This document shows, piece by piece, positions 38,001 through 47,859 of a stretch of DNA of 47,859 nt (its first letter is position 1; every line of letters starts with the position of its first letter). Origin of the DNA: Lenisia limosa (lineage: Eukaryota > Breviatea). The notes beneath the pieces were generated by a model. The model had not been told where the DNA came from, made no database searches, and saw only the letters and a program-made list of their open reading frames with translations. Location of the stretch: NCBI GenBank assembly GCA_001655205.1, contig LPNZ01008512.1:1-47859 (forward strand). Reading direction: 5' to 3'. Made by a program: the position numbers and the translations under genes.

Positions 38001-41000
38001 TTTTCTAACCCTCTAAAGGAGAACTGCAAAAGGGACAAGTCTGAAGTGTTCATTTGGCCCGTCTGGAAACATCATGGAAAGCAATGAATCATAGAATTTA
38101 CCAAATTAATATTTTAAAAGTCAATGAAAAAAACTCTCATTCTTACGCTCAAAGTACTGTGCGAAAGGACTTGAGACGCCATTCTAAGCAAGTCCTCCCC
38201 TCCGGCTCGGATAACGTCAACATGTGGCCTCTGCTCTTCTGTCAGGTCCGTTTCGGCAAGCAGACTGGCGGAACCGATGATGGTTGTTAGGGGAGTGCGG
38301 ATGTCATGACTGAAGCGTTATTACCATGTATTCGTTACCTAAAAGCCGCAAAGAACTTCCTGGTCATGGCCTCTACCTCCTGTGCGTTACCTTCAGCACA
38401 CTCGCGAAGTCGCATCTACATTGTCAGCATCAGGATGAGACATACTTCACTCTCCAGTACGCTACATGCAGATTTAATTGCCTTGGTCCGGGCGTTGACC
38501 GTGGCTTCGAGTCGGTGTCGTTTCTACTCATGTCAAACAGACAGCTTATTACCTCCATCAGCTGAGCAATTTGTTTGCACTGGATTAAATCGCGTATGAT
38601 CAGGCTTGACGACGTGTTAGACTAAACCATGGGTTACTCATAACTAGCCCACCTCAAGAATCAGACCTGGCAGCTGACATGACCCTTCGGACCCCTCTCT
38701 CCACCAGGACTCTGCTGCGTCTTGCATAATGGTAATGACGACCCTTGCTTGCTGAAGCCAACACTCTGGCAGCTTGATTTCTGATTGTTCTGGAGGGCAA
38801 GCTAGAACTGGACTGGTTAGGTGCCAAAAGCAAGGAGATTTGCGAACTTTCACTTGGCGTGAGAGGAATGAAATTATGATGGCTTGAAGAAGGACCAGTC
38901 TCCATACTACTGCGACTGCTTGACTGTTGCAATCCTGTCCCGTCAAATTAAAGCACACGACAGAACACCCACCAAGCTGGGTTAGAATTTTCAGTCGTGT
39001 CAGCTCCCAAGACATGAAACTGTCAGCGTGGATGACTTGTTCAGTAGGCTGCACTGTAGAGTGGTCCTGTTGATGAGTTGCCGGCACGCAACGTACATAA
39101 ATTTTTGAATTGATAGACCTCCAAGGAAGTCTCATCAATGTCAGCGCTTCAGGCAAGATAGGGACGTGCAAGTTTGGTATAATTCCGGGATTATTGTCCA
39201 CAATAATGCGACTGGGCTGACACATTATTGAGGGTCTTGCTTACCGAGAGTGACAGACTTTCGTAATGGTCTTGAAGAGGTTCAGCAAGCCAAATAAGAG
39301 ACAGTATCAGATCAATGGCACTTTGGCAAACCTGAAGAATGAGGGAGAATATGGCCTACCACCACGGGTGATAGGATTTCGTGTTGTCGCATGAGAGACG
39401 TCAGCGTCGTTCCAGTTATTGAAGGGTAAATGCAGACCTTAAGAAATAAACAACCAGAAGAACTCACATCCACCATCTCCTGGTCACTTTCGGCCACATC
39501 GTTGACAATACTCATGTCCAAAATTGTTACACCTGAGAGAGCAGAAGACGAGACAGTTCGGGAGGTTTGGTTGGAGCGACTACTGTCGAAGTGGATGTTA
39601 GTGGAGCGGAGAGCAGAGTTGCGAGTATTTGGCAGAGTGGAACTATACCCTCTTCTATGTATAGAGCGTCTGAGACAGTTATTCTCAAATAACTCTCACG
39701 ATTCTTTGAAACTGCCGTGTGGCCGGATCGGTTTGAGGGACTGACCACGCCGCCGTGCAAGAGAAGGTTGTGGCAGCGTCCTGCACATATTTCGATCAAT
39801 CATCGACAGAAATTCATAGGATATGATTTAGGTATCTGGCCGAAGCCGTCCTCACCATCACACAAAATGCATATGGGTCTTTTCAGATCAAAGAAATAAA
39901 TGATCCTAACACTGCTCACTGGAATAAATGATCCTAACACTGCTCACTGGAATAAACGATTTTAACACTGCTCACTGGAATAGTGGTGATTCATCAAAAA
40001 ATGGCGTGGAAAAGGGGCTGAATGGGGTATCGGAGGGATCAGCTTGTGGGCTTGCCATTGCTGCTGCAGCAGTGTACGGACAATTGTCCTGAACAGTAAC
40101 AACTAGGGTGAACAGTAAACAGTAATAACTTTGGTAAACAGTAACAACTTGGGTGGACAGTAACAACTTGGTGAACAGTAACAACTTGGGTGAACAGTCA
40201 CAACTTGGGTGAAAACTCACTTGGAAACATGGGACGCACGCCAGCCTTTCTCTCCAATGTGACAAGCGTATTCGATGTGTTGCAAGGGGGGTGTGAATAC
40301 AGGGAACCTACACAGTGAAACAATTTCATAGGAGGAAGCCCAAAACTACTTTAAAAAAGGTATCTCGTGCGAAGGACATTTGCGCCAAAAAACGTTCTCT
40401 TCTCTATTATGTGAATTAAAGACGACCCGAAGAGTTGGGATATATACACCCCGCAAACAGATAGGCCGGCCATAATGAACCTCTCAAAAAGAGTCGGACT
40501 CAGGCCTGGGTGGTCCTCCAAGGTCGGCCATTCTACAGCCCATCTCAGCCTTCCCTCGTTGGACGCTACAATACCTAGTGGTGTTAAATGGATGCCCATC
40601 CCACCAATTGAAACCCTCCCCCATTTCCCAACCTCCAGTAGCAACGTTACGTAATCTCGTGGGGGATAGCTCAATTGGAGGTACTGGTATCTGAGAGGCG
40701 TATTGTTGGAACGACGCGGGTTTAGCAGAGAAGGATGCGGAGCGTATGGCGCGACATGCATAAGGTGTGTCTAATTGTGAGTTCACTTCGGTCATCACCA
40801 ACTTTCAATGTCAATATCAGGAATATCAGTAGAAAAAGAAGGACACAGCTTTTCATTCAAAGGGCAAATCTACACTTAATAAATAGTCAAAGAGCAACCA
40901 ACATTGAGAGGATTGTCACATGTACATTCAGGCTTGAGGGAAGCATGAAGGGAGAACATTGGTCCTTGGAGTACCTGAAGAGCTAAGCTCAGGTGGTGAA

Positions 41001-44000
41001 CTTACTTCGTTTAAAATGGCTTGATGGAGCAAACAAGGGGTTGCCTTAAAGATTGGACACGACAGAAAAGCACCCGAGATATTGGTTGTGGGGTTGCTGA
41101 AGGATCAGATGCACACTGTACATACTGGGTGAAAACTTCAATGTTGACAGCGTTGGAGTACGTGACGACAACAAAAGCAGTGGACTCGGTAATTGCAGCT
41201 GAACTGTACCGTTTGAAGCATCTTCGACATTGTCGCCTCTTTCGCCTTGGGTGTCAAATAAAAAAATATGAAATGATGTTTCTAATCCCACTTACACCAA
41301 GTAGACGAACAGAATGATGACCAGTCCCACAATAACAGCGAATATCACAATGAGAACTATAGCCCAGACCGCTAAAAGGTAATAAGAATTAAGGACGAAC
41401 GAAGGAGGTCGCTCGACGCCTGGTCTGGCTCAATAAGAAAATAGGAGTTCCCGACGAGTTTTGAAGGCGAAAGCTCATTAGCAACTGTGATCAGTGAAAT
41501 TCATCGGTTTTGGTGCTGACTCACGTGCTAAAGCTCTAATGTTGACTTCACCAGGTTGAGAGAAAACCAGCTTAATGAAGTCGGTACTGAAGTGGGGCTG
41601 GAATTCATGAATGGAATTATCAAAAATAAACAAATATTGTTATTTCTACCATATCCTTTTTTGAGACAGGATATAATTTGAAAAAAAATTTGAAAAAAAA
41701 TTGGCTCTGCTTACGCTAGTGTTGCTGGGTTGTGTGCCATCGGTGGTGAAGTACACTTCTGTCCCTTGGGCAGCTGTAATAACAACCTGTTGCCAATTTG
41801 AGATGCAAATACATAACTACCTACTTACCTCAAGAGGAAAATTATACGATCCAGGGTCAGGCGAAATCTGTGGTGTAACATACTGAAAGGACGGAAGGAT
41901 CATTCGGATCCTGAAAAAGAGAGTGCCAGGCTTACAGATGGATCAGCAGCAGACCCTTTTAGTTGTGCAATTCTTGCGGAGTCCACCTCACCTGAAAGTT
42001 GCTCCAGGCCCTAGCGCCGAGTAAGCCAATAATGTAATGGTTATGCAGCAATGTGTAGCTTGATTGATTATTATTCCCATCCATTCAATGCTATGAATAA
42101 CTTAGTTACACCAAGCTTACACTGAGGGATAAAACGCCAGAAACAAAATTGTCCCGCTTTCTGGACACTGAAACGCTGAGTGAACTACTTTGATCGTCAA
42201 GGAACTGGCCGATTTCTCGAAAGGACGTAACCTCCTCGCTGCCAAGGCCAGCCTAATCTGTCAATAGATGGAAGGAGCTCACCGAGCTTCGCACCGCAGC
42301 GACGAATGGACGGCTTGCCATGAGGCCTCGTGGAATCTCAAGAAACGCTGTCAGCACCTGCGTTGATCAGTCGGTACAACTTCGAGCAAACGTCGTCAGT
42401 CCAGGGCGGGCCGGAGTACGGAAGAGCAATTTGGGTGCTCAAAAGTGCCACATCATCATGAAGACTCGCGTCGCTGGCAATGAACTGGTTCATAAGAGCT
42501 GACATCTGGACAGTTTCATTCTCTATTCCCACAAACCAAGTCGAAGTCAGGCGAGTTGTAAGTGGGTATCCCACCAAAGTTTTGAGAAATGGACACCGCA
42601 ATTCTCTGTGAAGTGAACAAGACTGCCCCTTTTTGACTTACTGAATCAAACAAGCTATCACCCATTATGTTGAGATCTTTGGGATCTCCACGAGCGTCAG
42701 CAATCAAATAGTAGAACTGAACAATAAGTTTTAACCTACGGCGTACCATCCCTAGTTCAAAGTTCTGGGCGAGGGCGTTGAGAGGGAGACGATAAAGACG
42801 GAACTGCTTCATTTCTGCCATCCCATATTGTTCAATAAACTGCGTTCTGTACCCAATTGACGAGAACGCCTAAATGAAAGTCATCCACTCCCATTCGTAC
42901 CATGAGAGTGACATTGTTGAATAGCAGGTCAGAAACACTGGGAAATTCATTTTCCTCTCCTGGTAGACGAACTTGGTGCGGGTAGAAGCATTCATTGACA
43001 ACCATGTCTCCAAGAGTTGTTGATGTGTCGAAAGCGACCCCACTTGAGTACTAAGATGTGAGTACCGCGTTGATACGATTCTGACACTCTCAGCAGACCG
43101 AAATGTCACCACTTTTAAGTTGTTCAAACGACTCGAAAATCACCTCATCTTGTCTTGAGAAGAGAGAGCTCCAAAGCAGAAGCGTCTCAGCCATTGACGT
43201 GTCTGTATCGGTAATTCGTGAGGAGACAGAACGTCGCATTCACCATACAAACCGTTATGGTTGATAGCAAAAAGGTACTTTCCATTACTGCGCTGCCTCC
43301 TGCATGCTTTGAGCAAATCAGGCATTGTTTTAGGCAAATCTGTGTAACTCTTGAAGCCAAAAACGGGAAGGGATGGCTGCGAAGTCAAATGACACTCTGG
43401 ATTACCTCGTAGAATCTAAATCCAGCATGGCTAAAAAATGCACCTAAAGCTGGTACAGCTCCATAAGTTAGCAAAGATACTTGAACATCTGCATAGTCAG
43501 CCAGAACTCGTGAGTGCAGACATACAGGGGAAAAATAGTGAGTGCAGACATACAGGGGAAAAATAGTGAGTGTATGCTCTTCTTCAGATCTATCATCAGG
43601 TTAAAGTCAATACTGGTGCTGAGGTACGAAGCAACGTTGGGAAACTGCAGCTGATTCAACGCGTTGTCTTCTGAGGTTTACAATGAAAAATCCTTAACTG
43701 CTCACTTTCAAGAACTACATCAACAGGGAAGAGCATAGTGATTAATGGCTTATGTTGTATCGGATAGAAATACTGAAGATCAACAGAACCTCCAGGATAA
43801 CCTTGGGACCAATAGTCCAAGCTAAAGCGTTATCTGTCCTTCAGGTAAGGAGTCTTACCAATGTGGCAATCCATTCACAATATTACTATTTAGAACTGAA
43901 ATTGCTTCGCTATCACTCTAAAGGGAATCATTAGATACGAGAGTGGAATAGCATCCCAAGAAGTGAGACGAGAGTTACACAAGCTAAAACCATTTACCTT

Positions 44001-44364
44001 CACAGCTCCAAAGCTTGCTCGTGGAGAAAACACTTGAAACACCCCACTTGTATCCACTGTCACATTTGCCATATTCAAGCATACTAAGGTATCAAGCACA
44101 CTAAGTCGTGCCAAAATATCATTATTAGTGCGATTAAATTATAGAAACTATTATGGGGGGAGGAACCAAATGTTACAATGTTTACACTACGTTCAAAAGA
44201 ATGGCAATTGAAAATTACTTTATAATATTAAATAAACTGCTATGCTTTGGTAGAGTAATAAAACAAGGCGTACAAAAGGATTGAGACTGTGAGAAGACCC
44301 CTTGCAAGATGGCGACCACGAGGAGAAAAAGCGGCAATACCCCCTGCTGGCTGCGACTTGCCAT
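35091..44364 (-). CDS. Hybrid sensor histidine kinase with extracellular sensor, membrane segment and receiver domain
   Basis: A two-component phosphorelay receptor. A signal peptide at 44364 (MASRSQQGVLPLFLLVVAIL) precedes a large, weakly conserved ectodomain (44300-41400), possibly Cache-like. A membrane helix AVWAIVLIVIFAVIVGLVII lies near 41370-41300. A cytoplasmic linker of unclear fold follows (40300-38650). The kinase core is complete: H-box SHDIRTPLTTIIG near 38310; N-box NLLSNAVKFTDKGE near 37760; G1 VSDTGRGVSPENLHRLFNPF near 37535; G2 YGGSGLGLSITKH near 37440; then GGTIRVSSKLDEGTTFT. A degenerate receiver-like segment (36370-36060) precedes a canonical receiver with VLLAEDNPVNQ, the acceptor Asp in MIFMDYQMPVMDGIEATKAI, and DFVPKPINLITLRKLLSQYA at the end (stop 35091). 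Three minisatellites lie within the gene. The model might prove to be two genes split near 40.3-41 kb, but the signal peptide, single helix and kinase order favour one. Confidence 0.82.
39834..39863. repeat. Dispersed short repeat, copy 2
   Basis: Second copy of the ATCTGGCCGAAGCCGTCC motif seen at 3395-3422, here inside the histidine kinase gene, where the minus strand reads as an open frame. Confidence 0.6.
39895..39978. repeat. 28-bp minisatellite, 3 copies, carrying a repeated 5' splice-site motif
   Basis: Copies at 39895-39922, 39923-39950 and 39951-39978. On the minus (coding) strand each reads CCAGTGAGCAGTGTTA, so each contains a donor-like CCA/GTGAGC. The array begins exactly where the exon encoding TPFFDESPLF ends. 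Confidence 0.9.
40091..40213. repeat. Minisatellite of about 19 bp, six copies
   Basis: Imperfect copies of GAACAGTAACAACTTGGGT with small insertions. It lies just downstream (minus strand) of a GTGAGT donor at about 40220, so it probably sits in an intron of the histidine kinase gene. The minus-strand frame through it happens to be open. Confidence 0.85.
43510..43572. repeat. 28-bp tandem duplication, 2.25 copies
   Basis: GTGAGTGCAGACATACAGGG plus AAAAATA is repeated perfectly at 43510-43537 and 43538-43565, with a partial third copy. It lies within the region coding for the ectodomain of the histidine kinase. The unit is not a multiple of three, so it is probably intronic. Confidence 0.9.
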
Positions 44365-44983
44365 TTCTGTTCTGTACTGCCAAAGGCCAAAATGAAATCT
44401 AAATGGTAAATTCCTCACATCCTTTTACTGGATGCCTGTTTCGAGGAGAAAATTAAAAGGATAACTAGCCCTACTACCTGCCGTATAAGGCAGTTTGGGT
44501 TGGGAAGAAAATCGGCCGAACGACACATGACTTTCCAAGCATGATTAATTATTTATTCAAAGTGTGCACAATTTCCTCGTACCTTGGCCCTAATGCTGGA
44601 AACAAGCCTCATCATGCGATGATATGCCACATCTGCACCGTACCACCTGATCATCACCATCACAACTGCTCCACAAGGACCAATGCTTCTTTGATTTATG
44701 TTTCTTTTTCTATCCTTAACTATCGCTACACTTGCACCATTCTGTGTTGTTTTTGTGTGGTTGAGAGTCGGGTTGAGAAGTGGTGGTATCAAGGTGGTAC
44801 AGAAGGGATTCGAGGGGGTGCAAAACAGTTGATCTTGAAGATCTATTTGAGCAACAAGTGGTGCCTCCATCCTCCATCCACTTTTAGTTGTTAAGTTTAT
44901 TATTAGACTAGAAATAGATGCCTAGAAGTTTATTTTGACATTTAGAAGGTAGAATAAACGGGGAGTAGTAAGGCGAGGCGATC
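44365..44983. promoter_or_regulatory. Divergent intergenic region between histidine kinase and ORC6
   Basis: About 620 bp between two starts facing apart. Open frames exist on both strands (for example 44541-44894) but show no conserved pattern or splice support, so I call no gene here. Confidence 0.4.
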
Positions 44984-46724
44984 ATGGCCGACATCCATCC
45001 AGACATGATGAAGGTTAGCGAGGAAGTGGTTGCTCAAAGCCTTCTTCCTTTCTATTGTTAATAATATCACATTATGTATTGTTTTAATGCTAGGAGGACA
45101 TGGAAGGTCCTACTCCCCCTCTCCCCCTACATTTATAATCATAGAACATGATGGAGTACACGAACTTGAACACCCTCATGGAAGCTGAAGCCATCTATAC
45201 AAAGGCCATGGAATTTGCAAGGAGGCTAAACCAGACCCAAAATAGGAAAAAGGTATTGATTTCCAGAGTGGCACTTCTTCGCTGTTAAGGTTGCTCATAC
45301 TTCAGGGTGACATTCCTATAGCAGCCGTTAGTCTTCATTTGGCATGTAATAGGTGAGTTTTCAAGATTTATTATCAATATGTCTCAACTCTCCAAATATT
45401 CTGAAAATTGAGCTTTTGGTTGGGGCATACGCTTCTGCAGTATTCTTTGATATCGAAGTCTTGGGAGGCCAGCACCCCGTGATCGTTTGGAGCTTCGATC
45501 CACTCTCAACAAGAAGTATCAGTCTTTACTCGTTAGTGCTAAGCAGTCCCTTAAAATACCGTAAGCTGTGCATGTCATGTTCAGACACGATATTCTGTCT
45601 TACCATTTAGGACTGTGACAATGGGGGTCCTTTGTGGACAGGCTCATTGCGAACCTGCTAGTGCCTTCCATGCAAGTGCCATTTTAAAGAAGTTTGTCGA
45701 AGCTTTTCTGACATTTTAGGTTTCAAAAAGCACCATCTGGTGGAGTAGATGTTAAAAGGGGAGTATACCTTTCTGCAGCTCTTTACCTGGTTGTTCAGAA
45801 GGAAGAAGGGGTAAGATACCAACAGTTCAACTCCTCAACTGATTTTGTATTACAACTCTTTGACCTTTAGAAAAAATTATCAAAGAAAAGGCTCGCAGAA
45901 GACTCTGATGCCATTATAAAGGAAATTGACAAGGTAGGAGTCGGGAAGGTTCCGCAAGATTTGCACATTTGAGAGGCCTGAGCTTTTGTGTCAATGATTT
46001 TTGCCCTAAACTCAACATTTGCCATTTGAGTTGATCGTATCTTTTTCAATACGTGCTTCTTTCATATTGCAGCATTTTTCGTATTTTCGCAGGATATACG
46101 ATGACTCCTTATATTTAGACTATCGTACTTCTCCGGCCCTTTGTTGAGGAATACTTCAAAAGCGGGGCACCCAAGGTTCCTGTCAAAAAGAGTCAGCCCA
46201 AAACGTCACAACTCCCAAGTGCGTTTGGGATTCACTTGTGTTGGATTTAAGCATTTCGTTCATACTTCAGATCCCAAAACAGAGACAACCCAAAAGAAAG
46301 CAGAACCAAAGAAACAATCAAATAAGAACACGAAAGCGGTGGCTACTGATGTCAACTTAGTGGAGCGACTAGTAAAGAATTCTCGTAATGTAAGGTGAGA
46401 ATGGTCAAACACAATAAGCTATTTTGAGTGAAACTCTCTGTTTGGTATTGAATGTTTATTTTTGACTTCAACAGAAAGGATCGAGAAACGGCCAAGAAGT
46501 TTGCGGATTCTCAGATCAACAAAGAGATTGATGAAGCGTTAGCAGCGCCAAGCACGGAGTACGTTTATCCGGCTGAGGTATGTCCTGGTGTTATAAAACG
46601 TACACAGGAGTTGAGTGTATTATTAACTCTTTAGGTTGACCCAATTTTTATCCACTTTTATGAATGCAAACAAAATGGAGAAGACCCCTACAAATGGATC
46701 AGCAACATGAAGCTGAAGTGGTGA
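44984..46724 (+). CDS. ORC6: Origin recognition complex subunit 6
   Basis: ORC6 is the smallest subunit of the complex that marks replication origins and helps load the MCM helicase. The start is the ATG at 44984 (MADIHPDMMK), and about nine exons follow. The two TFIIB-like helical halves are visible. The first has EAIYTKAMEFARRLNQTQN, IPIAAVSLHLACNSLGRPAP and RSTLNKKYQSLL, whose LNKK-YQS block closely resembles the human LSGLNKKTYQS region. The second has MGVLCGQAHCEPASAFHASA and SGVDVKRGVYLSAALYLVVQ, with KRLAEDSDAIIKEIDK after it. A Lys-rich linker follows. The C-terminus DPYKWISNMKLKW matches the short conserved tail helix (Y-x-x-W-K/x-K) that ties ORC6 to the rest of the complex. The stop at 46724 lies about 120 bp from the convergent CYTH gene. 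Confidence 0.82.
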
Positions 46725-46846
46725 TAATAATGTTCTGAAACCTGGGTGAGGTGTTTTTTTTAGCTGTACCATATCTTGTTTCAATGTACAATAAAGGTAA
46801 TATCCCTGATGATTTCAAGACATAAATAAATATGTGTACCATAGCA

Positions 46847-47859
46847 CTAACCCTTCTTGGCCGCTAAAATATGGTCCATGTATGACCCACTCATAAGGTC
46901 ACCTGTGCTGATGCCTGAAGGATGAGGAAAGGCAAGTCAACAAAAATGCCTCTTTTGTAGCTCACCAACCTAGCATTTTTTTGAGCCGTTCAACTTCACA
47001 GACACCTTCGCTTTCATCCTCATCATCAGCAAGCATTACTTCAAGCTCCATAAAGCAGCCTAAAGAATGAGACTAGCTTCCCCTAAACACTCGACAGAGG
47101 TTGCGATGGCCCGCGACCAACCCAGTCCCTTGACTTGGTCAAAGTGGATCCGCGTTCTGTCATACATCACCAAAGTTCTGGTCTTACTCACTGTCCCCTT
47201 ATGATGTGAGTAAAATGACCAAACAGGTGCGTTAAATATTCATGCTCACCACTTTCTCCATTGTCAAGTTGAGAATGTTAAGCATATCAGCTGCAGGATT
47301 GACATCCACCTGTATCATGAAATGGAAAACATATTGGAAACCTTCATGATTTTATAAGTGGCTCACCTTTGAATAGGTGCTGGTTTTTGCATCACCATCA
47401 TCAGCCCTAACCTATACCAGTGAAGCGGTTCTTTTGAATGGAATGAAAACGATCGTGTTGTTTTCATGGGTAGCTCTCTAACACTTATGTCATCCAATTC
47501 CACACCTACATAGTATATCAACTCAGCTGATTTTGTTTGTTCGCTCTTAGCAGCCTAAAAAGACAATGAACCTGAGAAGCCAAAAGTATAGCCATACAAG
47601 GAAGGGATATACGGGATGATAGAAGATACCTCTCCAACCTCCTCATCTGAGACATCGCCCTCCGGGAGCTCCTTCGGAAACATTCGAAGCTTCAACCTGT
47701 TGGCAGGAGCCTTGAAGAACACGTCATGTTGACAGAAAATCTTGAGGGTGAGAGAAGTATTTGGAGGGTACCTGAGGCTTCTGAGTGGCATTGGCACGCG
47801 CTGCTTCCATGAACCCATCGGCATCCCTCACGACTGCCTTAATCTCAACATTGCGCGGC
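46847..47859 (-). CDS. CYTH-domain protein (class IV adenylyl cyclase / thiamine triphosphatase-like), 5' end missing
   Basis: CYTH enzymes form a beta-tunnel that binds triphosphates with metal ions. The first visible codons read PRNVEIKAVVRDADGFMEAA, the family's opening with its E-x-K metal/phosphate site, so only a few residues are lost beyond the window edge. Next come QHDVFFKAPANRLKLRMF, the AELIYY strand, RADDGDAKTSTYSK, NPAADMLNILNLTMEKVV, then KTRTLVMYDRTRIHFDQVKG and LGCFMELEVMLADDEDESEG. Basic and acidic tunnel residues (K, R, D-Q-V, E-L-E-V) are conserved. The end is MDHILAAKKG with a stop at 46847. The QHDVFF and HFDQV-GLG-F-ELEV pattern is closest to CyaB-like members found in many eukaryotes. 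Whether it is a cyclase or a triphosphatase cannot be told from sequence. Confidence 0.88.

Noticed and set aside
40091-40213. In-frame coding of the 19-bp repeat in the histidine kinase
   Set aside because: A GTGAGT donor lies immediately before it and the unit length varies, so an intron is the simpler reading.
44541-44894. Open frames on both strands between the histidine kinase and ORC6
   Set aside because: Composition is low-quality, there is no conserved motif and no supporting splice pattern.

Overview
This is nuclear DNA from a single-celled or simple eukaryote. Almost every gene is broken by many short GT-AG introns. Introns in the best-supported gene run 39-90 nt, and a few elsewhere look as short as 33-37 nt. 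Genes are packed head-to-head and tail-to-tail with little space between them. The mix of genes points to a ciliated (flagellated) organism, because there is an EFHC1/Rib72-type axonemal protein, that also uses two-component signalling, because there is a very large hybrid sensor histidine kinase. Flagellated amoebozoans or zoosporic fungi fit, but the sequence alone does not settle the lineage. Six assembly gaps (N runs) are present, and three of them directly follow homopolymer tracts.

Layout, left to right: a minisatellite and a gap (1-290); a small membrane protein (minus, 335-834); S-adenosylmethionine synthetase (plus, 1108-2774); an AT-rich empty stretch; an unrecognised Pro/Gln-rich protein (minus, 3573-6729) carrying a mariner-like hairpin element; a helix-turn-helix, possibly transposon-derived gene (minus, 6766-7498); the DNA primase small subunit (minus, 7811-9991); signal recognition particle subunit SRP72 (plus, 10226-13843); a diverged UvrD-family helicase (minus, 14062-20595); the EFHC1/Rib72-like ciliary protein (minus, 21357-24305); a multipass membrane protein (plus, 24531-26804); a KIN1/PAR-1/MARK-like protein kinase with a KA1 tail (minus, 27121-31081); a cyclic-nucleotide-binding-domain potassium channel (plus, 31742-35071); a 9-kb hybrid histidine kinase (minus, 35091-44364); origin recognition subunit ORC6 (plus, 44984-46724); and a CYTH-domain phosphohydrolase/cyclase-like protein cut by the right edge (minus, 46847-47859).

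The genes do not form an operon or one pathway. Three act in DNA metabolism (primase, ORC6, UvrD-like helicase), three in signalling or sensing (kinase, channel, histidine kinase), and the rest are housekeeping, ciliary or unknown. The points most worth following up are the helicase, in which several catalytic motifs have drifted; the histidine kinase gene, which combines an ectodomain, a degenerate receiver and three separate minisatellites, one of which triplicates a likely 5' splice site; and the two 33-nt, stop-free, frame-preserving introns in the channel gene. Exon joins were read by eye from splice signals and family similarity, so gene ends and weakly conserved exons are approximate.
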